Assembly: GCA_963752045.1 (NCBI GenBank)
Contig: CAVVWN010000009.1
Span: 62,001 to 126,000 of the forward strand
Direction of reading: 5' to 3'
Origin: DATKDF01 sp963752045
Lineage (GTDB): Bacteria; Acidobacteriota; Vicinamibacteria; Vicinamibacterales; SCN-69-37
DNA: 64,000 bases
Each line of letters starts with the position of its first letter. The first letter of the stretch is position 1. The notes under the pieces were generated by a model. The model ran no database searches. It saw nothing but the letters and a program-made list of their open reading frames with translations, and was not told the DNA's origin. Positions 58,052 through 64,000 of the stretch are shown here, in pieces. Position numbers and translations under genes: made by a program.

Positions 58052-60061
58052 TCAGCGCACGCGCTCGAACCGCACGTTGCGCGTCCGGCCATTGGCCACG
58101 TAGAACCCGATGACCCGGCGGTTGCGGTCGCGCTCGAACGCGAACGTGAACCCGCCGCCGGTGAATCGGTCCGCCTCGCCCGGCCGCAGGCGGAACTCGT
58201 CGAGCCGGCGCTGCCGGACGACCAGCGCGTCGTCCTCGACCGCCAGCGTGAAGAACGTCTCGACCTCCTCGCTGAAGTAGCGGCCGGCGAAGGCCTCGAG
58301 CTCTTCCGGCGTCGGCTTCCACGGCTCCGGAGCTGCGTCTTCGAGCCGGGTGGCGTGCCGCCGGCCGTTCTGCACGAGCGTCAGCCCGGTCACCTTGTCG
58401 TCCGCATCCCGTTCGAATTCGACCGAGGCTTCCACCTGCATCAGCCGGAACGCGGTTGGTGACGTCGGCACGATCTCGATACGAGGCTGACCGGTCGCCT
58501 GCGTGTAGAACGTGTTGCCCTCGCGCAGGAACGTGAGGATGAACGTCGGCGCCTCGTCGAGCGCGTACCGGCCGGCGAACGCATCGAACGCCTCCCGGTC
58601 GAAGCGGGCCGGATCGAACGTGCCGCCGGCGCCTTCGTCTTCGGCTGGCTTCATCTCGTCGCCGAAAAACGCTTCGGCCAGGTCGAACGCCACGTTCGAC
58701 GAGAACGTGGCGTCGTTGCTCTGGACGGTCAGCCCCGCGTTGATCTCGGGGTAGTAGACGACCATCGACCGGTGGGCGACGTCGGCGCCGCCGTGGTGCA
58801 CGCGCTTCAGGCCGCGATGTTCGTCGATGAAGAGCCCGAAACCATAGCCTGTCGACTTGCCGTCCGTCAGCGTGAACGGCGTCATCATCTCCGTGAACAG
58901 CTCGGCCGTGCCCACGCGCGGATTGGCGTAGTTCTGGACCCACCGCTGCAGGTCTTCCACCGATGAGTAGATGCCGCCGGCGCCGATGGCGCCGCCGAGG
59001 TCGCCGATCTGCCGGTAGCCATCCGGGCCCGGCGTGTAGCCCTCTGAGCTCTCGGGGACGATCGCCTCCGGACTCGGCCGGACCATCGTGCGCGTCATGT
59101 CCAGCGGCTCGAAGACGTTCGTGCGCAGGAACTCGTGAAACGGCTGGCCCGACGTCCGCTCGACGATGACGGCGGCCAGGGCGAACGCCGTGTTGTTGTA
59201 GTTGAACTCGGCACCGGGCGCGTTCTGCAGCGCCGGCTGGCGCTTGACGATGTCGATGATCTCCTGGCGATCGATCCAGTCGCCGTGGTCGAGGCGACGG
59301 CCCGACATGCGGAGCAGGTTCAGGAACTCACGCAGGCCAGACGTGTGCGTCAAGAGGTGGCGGACCGTAATCGTCTGGTCGAACGTCGGCAGCTCCGGGA
59401 TGTGCTTCCGGATGTCATCGTCGAGCGACAGCGCGCCGCGCTTGGCCTGGAGCATGATGGCCGTGGCGGTGAACTGCTTGGACGTCGAGCCGATGTTCGT
59501 GCGCGTGGCGGTGGTGAACGCGATCCCGTGGGCGAGGTTCGCCATGCCGTACGCGGCCGAATACAGCGTGCGGCCGTCGCGCCACACCTGCACCGCGGCA
59601 CCGGGCCGGTCGTTGCCGGCCCAGGGCGACATCAACTGGTCGGTCAGCTTCCGCGGATCTTTTTCGAGCGGCTCGAGGCGAAGCAGATTGACGGTGTAGT
59701 CGCCGGTCGTTCCTTCGAACGGCGCGACCTCGATCTGGTACGTGCCTGCCTGCCGCAGGCGGCGGCTGAAGCGTTCGGGACCGCGCGACGGCCCGTCGAA
59801 GCGCGCGAGCGGCGCGCCCTTCGGGTCGAGAATCCGGACGATGACGTCGACGGTGAGCTGGTTCACCTCGCCGAGGAGAAAGGTGTCGTCGGTGACGGCG
59901 ATCGTGTAGCGCACGGGCGCGGCGCCCTCGGCGAACGTGCCGGCGACCTCGCGGCCCTTTTCGAGGGCGGGCCCCTGTGTCTGCGCGTGAATGGGGCCGA
60001 CGACGAGGCCGACCGCAGCGATGATGACCGAGAACGACAGGCCCGACAGGCGACGCATCAT
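58052..60061 (-). CDS. Serine beta-lactamase/DD-peptidase family (class C-like) exported protein
   Basis: This 669-residue protein has a signal peptide, an N-terminal beta-rich pre-domain (about 30-130), and a beta-lactamase-family domain with S192-T-S-K195, Y288-N-N290 and HHGG (H422-G425, replacing KTG). A C-terminal domain of about 200 residues follows, ending in RFERVR. It is a peptidase or esterase of the AmpC/DD-peptidase superfamily. It is convergent with the BlaI/M56 pair, so it may be part of that response. True beta-lactam hydrolysis is unproven. Confidence 0.85.
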   Translation of the reverse strand: MMRRLSGLSFSVIIAAVGLVVGPIHAQTQGPALEKGREVAGTFAEGAAPVRYTIAVTDDTFLLGEVNQLTVDVIVRILDPKGAPLARFDGPSRGPERFSRRLRQAGTYQIEVAPFEGTTGDYTVNLLRLEPLEKDPRKLTDQLMSPWAGNDRPGAAVQVWRDGRTLYSAAYGMANLAHGIAFTTATRTNIGSTSKQFTATAIMLQAKRGALSLDDDIRKHIPELPTFDQTITVRHLLTHTSGLREFLNLLRMSGRRLDHGDWIDRQEIIDIVKRQPALQNAPGAEFNYNNTAFALAAVIVERTSGQPFHEFLRTNVFEPLDMTRTMVRPSPEAIVPESSEGYTPGPDGYRQIGDLGGAIGAGGIYSSVEDLQRWVQNYANPRVGTAELFTEMMTPFTLTDGKSTGYGFGLFIDEHRGLKRVHHGGADVAHRSMVVYYPEINAGLTVQSNDATFSSNVAFDLAEAFFGDEMKPAEDEGAGGTFDPARFDREAFDAFAGRYALDEAPTFILTFLREGNTFYTQATGQPRIEIVPTSPTAFRLMQVEASVEFERDADDKVTGLTLVQNGRRHATRLEDAAPEPWKPTPEELEAFAGRYFSEEVETFFTLAVEDDALVVRQRRLDEFRLRPGEADRFTGGGFTFAFERDRNRRVIGFYVANGRTRNVRFERVR

Positions 60062-60174
60062 GTTTCTGGCTCCCTGGAGTGGCAGCCATTATCCGCCAAT
60101 ACGAAGGTCCTGCACCCTCCGCTCGCCGCGACGACCCACGCGCTGTTCCGGCCTGGCGTTTCTGCTGCAGTGCC

Positions 60175-60240
60175 GGCCCCCACGCGGTCGTGCCGCTGCT
60201 CGCCCGCAGCGCGAACAAGGAGCGTGCGATGGTCATTGGC
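60175..60240 (+). pseudogene. Fragment of alpha-oxoamine synthase gene
   Basis: This stretch encodes GPHAVVPLLARSANKERAMVIG across 22 codons (16 of them identical to the protein at 54089, residues about 345-366: GPHPVVPLLVRSTEKVRAMVQG). The DNA is also clearly similar (about three quarters identical by eye). Flanking frames do not match, so it looks like a decayed remnant of a paralogue lying between the beta-lactamase-family gene and the NMT1-like gene. Confidence 0.65.
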
Positions 60241-60355
60241 AGGAGTGCGCCCAACGTGATACAAGCCGCGGTACACGGGCGTCTCGCTGGTTCGCTCTGA
60301 TGCTCGAGGTCGGCCACGCCTGGTGTGATTGCCACGTGGCCAGATCAGGGGTGGC

Positions 60356-61369
60356 ATGCACAGAACCCTGAGATCGGTACCGGTCGTTCTGGTCCTGACG
60401 GGCTACATCTCCTCCTGCTCGCCGTCGTCACCAGCGCGCGATGTCGAACACGACCATGTCAGGGTGGTTGCCCTGCCGTTCCTGTCGCTGATGCCGTTTC
60501 ATATCGCGGACGCCGAAGGCTACTTCGACGAACAGGGCATCGATGTCGAGTTCATGATGCTCGGCCGGAACCAGGATGTGATGGCGACGCTCGCGCACGG
60601 CGACGTCGACGTCATGGCCGGCCTGCTGACGCTCAACGAGCTGAGCCTGGCCGCGTCGGGCGCGCGGGTTCGCGTCGTCGCGGCGCTCACGGGTGCGCCG
60701 CCCTCCACGAGCGCGTGCACCCAGGTGGCCGTCATGATCCGCGGCAAGCACATCACGTCCGGCGCTGCCAACGATCCGGAACGGGTTCGGAGGATGCGAT
60801 TCGATGTCAATCCGTTCATTCCGCTCGGCTACGCAACCGACGAGCTCCTCAGGTCGATCGGACTCTCGATTGACGATGTCAACACTGTGGACCTGGCGCC
60901 GGTCGTTGCGCTCGAGGCCATGCGAACGGGGCAGATCGACGTGACGGCCGACTCTGAACCGTATCTCACCATGCACGCCGAGAATGGTGCGGTGGTCTGG
61001 AAGTCCGTGTACGACCTGATACCGGGCTACCTCCACTCGGTAGTGATGTTCGGGCCCACCCTCCTCGACGAACGGCCGGAGGTCGGCGAGCGTGTCATGA
61101 CCGCAATCCTGAAGGCCATCCGGCAATTCCGGTTCGGAAAAACCCGGCGGAATGTGGCCATCGTCGAGGAGGCGACAGGGCTGACGGCTGAGCAGGTGGC
61201 GGCCGCCTGCTGGCCGACGCCCACCGAGGACGCGCGAGTGAATCCGGAGGCGTTCAGGAGCTATCAGGAATGGTCGGTCCGCCGCGGCCTGCTGGAACGC
61301 GTGCTGGCAGGCCAGGAGCTCGTCGATTCCCGCTTCATCGACCACGCCAATGCGGCGCTCCAGAAGTAG
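60356..61369 (+). CDS. NMT1/THI5-like substrate-binding lipoprotein
   Basis: The ATG at 60356 gives 337 residues with a lipobox near YISSC (Cys about 21), then a periplasmic-binding fold: FLSLMPFHIADAEGYFDEQGIDVEF, DVDVMAGLLTLNEL and IDVTADSEPYLT. This matches the SsuA/NMT1/THI5 group, which binds sulfonates, nitrate or thiamine precursors for ABC uptake. No permease or ATPase gene is nearby, so it is an orphan. Ligand unknown. Confidence 0.82.
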   Translation: MHRTLRSVPVVLVLTGYISSCSPSSPARDVEHDHVRVVALPFLSLMPFHIADAEGYFDEQGIDVEFMMLGRNQDVMATLAHGDVDVMAGLLTLNELSLAASGARVRVVAALTGAPPSTSACTQVAVMIRGKHITSGAANDPERVRRMRFDVNPFIPLGYATDELLRSIGLSIDDVNTVDLAPVVALEAMRTGQIDVTADSEPYLTMHAENGAVVWKSVYDLIPGYLHSVVMFGPTLLDERPEVGERVMTAILKAIRQFRFGKTRRNVAIVEEATGLTAEQVAAACWPTPTEDARVNPEAFRSYQEWSVRRGLLERVLAGQELVDSRFIDHANAALQK

Positions 61370-61462
61370 CCGGCGTCGTCCGGCGACCCAGCAGGGAGGC
61401 CTGAACCTCCTGGGCGCCACAGCGCCTCGACACGAGGACAGTCGGCCCTCGCAGGGGTGAGA

Positions 61463-64000
61463 TCAGCGCGCGACGGCGGAGAGCGCCGCGCCCCAGTTCT
61501 GGATGAACCGCCACGTGCGCACCCCGAGACCGCGCCGCACCATGAGAAAGCGGCCGTCGGCGGCCACGTCGTACATCGGGATGGCGAACGGGTCCTGCTC
61601 GTAGGCCGTGGCGCTGAAGAGCGGCTGCGGCGCTCCGACACGCACGCCGTCCGACAAGTCGATGCTCGCCCCCATGATCTGCGAGTGCTGGATGAAGAAG
61701 ATCTCGCGCCCATCCCGGCTCCACCGCGGTGAGGTGGCGCCGTTGCCGGAGATCGTCCACGCCTGACCGACGTCCGGGTACAGGCGGAGGTAGACCCGAT
61801 CCTCACCCGATTCGTCCGACACGTAGACGATGGCGCGGCCGTCGGGCGCCGCCGACGGCGCGCGCTCGTTGGCTGGCGTCTGCAGGAACGGCGTGTCGTT
61901 GCCATCGAGGCCGAACACCCACAGGTCGCGGCCGGCATCTGGCGTGACGACGTAGCCGAGAATGGATTTGCCGTCGGGGAAGAAGGACAACGGAATGGAC
62001 TGCGGGATCGCCGAGATCTGCCTCGGCTGGCCGGTGCCGGACGCCGGGATCAGGTAGCCGTGGAAGGCCCCGGCCTGGTTGCCGAGTACGGAGACGTTCT
62101 CACCCGACGTATCCCAGTTGGCGTAGGCGATGGACGTTCCCGGGCGGGGCAGGATGCGGCGGCTGCTCACGTCGTCGAGCTCGACCACCATCGGCCCGCC
62201 GTACGCCACGAGCACCACACGGCGGCCGTCCGGACTGAGCGCGGCGCCAAGCGCGCCGTTGGCGCCGATCGCCAGCTGTCTGCCTTCGTCGAACACGAAG
62301 CCGGTGGCTGTCTCGACGCCGGCGCGGTCCACCCACACGAGGGCACGCGGGTCTGGCATGCCCGAGGGGAACAGACCCAGTCCCTCTGCAGGCGTGGCCG
62401 CGAGGAGCTGGTCGCCGGTGGAGCGGATCACCGTGAGCGCCGTCACCCCCGGCAGCTCGAGGGAGCGAGCCTCACCGCGCACGGCGAGTGCCGACGGGTC
62501 GAACGGCGCAGCCAGCAGCTCTCCCCGATGCGTGAACACCAATGTCGACGGCGCCACGAAGCGCGCATTGCTGCCCTGGGCGATCTCGACGAGCGTGCCG
62601 TCCGCCAGTGAGAGCGCGCCGATGCGCGGTCCGGTGAGGCCGGAGTGGATGAAGGTCACCAGCAGGTGATCGGGATCGGGCAGCGCCGCGGGAGACGACA
62701 CGCGCAGGTTCTCGACGCCCGCCAGCTTCGCCTGCACCGGCGTCGGCGTGCCGCCGGATGCCGGCACACGCTGAAGTGCGACGTAGCCACCGGTGCCGTA
62801 GATCAGCGAGTCGTCGCGCATCCAGACCAGGCCTTCCGGAGCCCCGGACGCAGGCGTCACCGACTTCGGCAGGGCGCCACGGATGACTCCAGCCCACAGC
62901 CTGCCCCCCGAGAAGAAGGCGACCGACCCGCTGTCGGGTGAGAAGGCCGGACCGTAGCCCGCTTCGCTTCCCGGGATCGGAATGGTCTGCCCGGTGTCGA
63001 GCTCGCGAAGGTAAAGCATGACCGGCTGCGCATCGTCACCACCGGTGTAGACGATGCGACGGCCGTCCGGCGAAATCACCGGTGTCGCGTCGGGCACCGG
63101 CGGCGGATCGAAGACGATTTCGCTGTAGGTGGTCGGCGGTGGGCCCGGTGATGCGGGCCCGAGCCACCACATCGCCGCTGCACCGAGCGTCAGACCGCCA
63201 GCGAGCGTGAGCGCCGCAACGGACCAGTTGAAACGAGCAGCCCCGGCCTCGTCGGGCTCTGCGCCGAGCTGTGACGCTCCCTCGGCGATGGCGATGCGCG
63301 CCACGGCGATGTCGGGCAGGCGCATCGACACGTCGCGACGCAGGCAGCGCGCGATCAGGTCGCGCAGCCAGGCCGGTGTGTCTGGCGGCAGGCGCGACAG
63401 GTCGGGCTCGGTGCTGATCACGGCCGCCAGCACCTCGGTGAGGTCGTTGCCCTCGAACAGGCGGCGTGCGGTGAGCATCTCGAAGAGCACGGCACCGTAG
63501 GCCCAGATGTCGGCGCGGCGATCCACCGGCCGGCCCTTGGCCTGCTCCGGCGACATGTAGGCGCCAGTGCCCAGGATCATGCCCATCCGCGTGAGCGCGG
63601 GCGAGGTCACGGTTGGTCCGGAGGTTCGGAGGTCCGACGGTCCGGAGGTCCGGAGGTCCGACGGTTCGAGGGTCCCGGGGGCCGAAGGTCCGGTGTCGAG
63701 GGCCTTGGCGAGCCCGAAATCCAGCACCTTCACCACGCCGTCTTCGCGGACCTTGATGTTCGCCGGCTTCAGGTCGCGATGGACGATGCCGCGCTCGTGG
63801 GCGGCCTCGAGGGCCTCGGCGACCTGTCGCGCGATCGGCAGCGCTTCTGCGAGAGGCAGCGGTCCGGCTGCGATGCGATCGGCGAGCGTCGGTCCCTCGA
63901 TGAGCTCGAGCACCAGCGCCACCACCCCGCCGGACTCTTCGATGCCGTGGATGCCGCCGATGTTCGGATGGCTCAGGGCCGCAAGGGCGCGCGCCTCGCG
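61463..64000 (-). CDS. Ser/Thr protein kinase with TolB-like propeller, 5' partial
   Basis: The frame is open to the right window edge (REARALAALSHPNIGG is kinase N-lobe), so the start lies outside. Visible parts are HRDLKPAN, DFG, an activation loop with the repeats PSDLRTSGPSDLRTSGP, MSPEQAKG, a membrane helix (about 63160-63230) and a propeller ending in YDVAADGRFLMVRR. It is a close relative of the kinase at 51220 but lacks that protein's 26-residue N-lobe insertion. Confidence 0.87.
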   Translation of the reverse strand, partial: REARALAALSHPNIGGIHGIEESGGVVALVLELIEGPTLADRIAAGPLPLAEALPIARQVAEALEAAHERGIVHRDLKPANIKVREDGVVKVLDFGLAKALDTGPSAPGTLEPSDLRTSGPSDLRTSGPTVTSPALTRMGMILGTGAYMSPEQAKGRPVDRRADIWAYGAVLFEMLTARRLFEGNDLTEVLAAVISTEPDLSRLPPDTPAWLRDLIARCLRRDVSMRLPDIAVARIAIAEGASQLGAEPDEAGAARFNWSVAALTLAGGLTLGAAAMWWLGPASPGPPPTTYSEIVFDPPPVPDATPVISPDGRRIVYTGGDDAQPVMLYLRELDTGQTIPIPGSEAGYGPAFSPDSGSVAFFSGGRLWAGVIRGALPKSVTPASGAPEGLVWMRDDSLIYGTGGYVALQRVPASGGTPTPVQAKLAGVENLRVSSPAALPDPDHLLVTFIHSGLTGPRIGALSLADGTLVEIAQGSNARFVAPSTLVFTHRGELLAAPFDPSALAVRGEARSLELPGVTALTVIRSTGDQLLAATPAEGLGLFPSGMPDPRALVWVDRAGVETATGFVFDEGRQLAIGANGALGAALSPDGRRVVLVAYGGPMVVELDDVSSRRILPRPGTSIAYANWDTSGENVSVLGNQAGAFHGYLIPASGTGQPRQISAIPQSIPLSFFPDGKSILGYVVTPDAGRDLWVFGLDGNDTPFLQTPANERAPSAAPDGRAIVYVSDESGEDRVYLRLYPDVGQAWTISGNGATSPRWSRDGREIFFIQHSQIMGASIDLSDGVRVGAPQPLFSATAYEQDPFAIPMYDVAADGRFLMVRRGLGVRTWRFIQNWGAALSAVAR
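63614..63692 (-). repeat. 9-bp repeat expansion in kinase activation loop
   Basis: About eight degenerate copies of GGTCCGGAG/GGTCCGACG in tandem, in frame between DFG and the MSPEQ motif. They encode Ser-Asp-Leu-Arg-Thr-Ser-Gly-Pro repeats. Confidence 0.85.

Overview
This is a GC-rich bacterial chromosome segment with no rRNA, tRNA, CRISPR array, transposase or phage gene that I can see. The gene content points to Acidobacteriota, most likely a Vicinamibacteria-like soil lineage. Typical markers are Ser/Thr kinases fused to TolB-like propellers or TPRs, carboxypeptidase-regulatory-domain TonB receptors, a PSCyt/DUF1553 cytochrome paired with DUF1501, M56/BlaI pairs and FG-GAP lipoproteins. 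The taxon is inferred from content only. Both ends of the window cut through a gene.

Layout. 1-7.2 kb: NfeD/YqiJ-like protein with a flotillin, GAF-PP2C phosphatase, 2OG-Fe(II) oxygenase, small membrane protein and a TonB receptor. 7.3-13.9 kb: a tight plus-strand operon of membrane protein, acyl-AMP ligase, acyl carrier protein, B12/radical SAM enzyme, sulfatase, type III polyketide synthase and ICMT-like methyltransferase. This looks like a phenolic-lipid or alkylpyrone type biosynthetic cluster and is the best candidate for an undescribed system. 13.9-19.3 kb (minus): an MMPL/RND exporter directly behind a kinase-TPR gene, convergent with the cluster. 19.3-22.5 kb (minus): a YdbT/YdbS-like PH-domain pair and an enolase-superfamily enzyme. 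22.6-33.8 kb: FG-GAP and YncE-like propeller proteins flanking a PSCyt/DUF1553 + DUF1501 pair, then a 5'-nucleotidase-like lipoprotein coupled to an exported FAH-family protein. 33.8-43.8 kb: TonB receptor, NmrA protein, membrane protein coupled to a DACNV/diadenylate-cyclase-like protein, M20 peptidase, glutathione peroxidase, MFS transporter, SixA-like phosphatase and a glycine-zipper protein. 44-51.2 kb: M14 peptidase, ThiO-like oxidase, nitrilase-family amidase, XRE regulator with membrane partner, DinB-like protein and CrtO-like acyltransferase homologue. 51.2-64 kb: two kinase-propeller genes, an alpha-oxoamine synthase, a BlaI/M56-TonB pair facing a class C beta-lactamase-family protein, and an NMT1-like binding lipoprotein.

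Two themes cut across the window. First, at least eight single-base indels split otherwise intact genes (flotillin, first TonB receptor, sulfatase twice, kinase-TPR, M14 peptidase twice, coiled-coil protein). Residual assembly error is more likely than real decay, and I annotate these as one gene each. Second, short tandem repeats with 7-9 bp units occur in intergenic inverted arrays (29.3 and 47.1 kb) and in frame inside kinase activation loops (53.4 and 63.6 kb).
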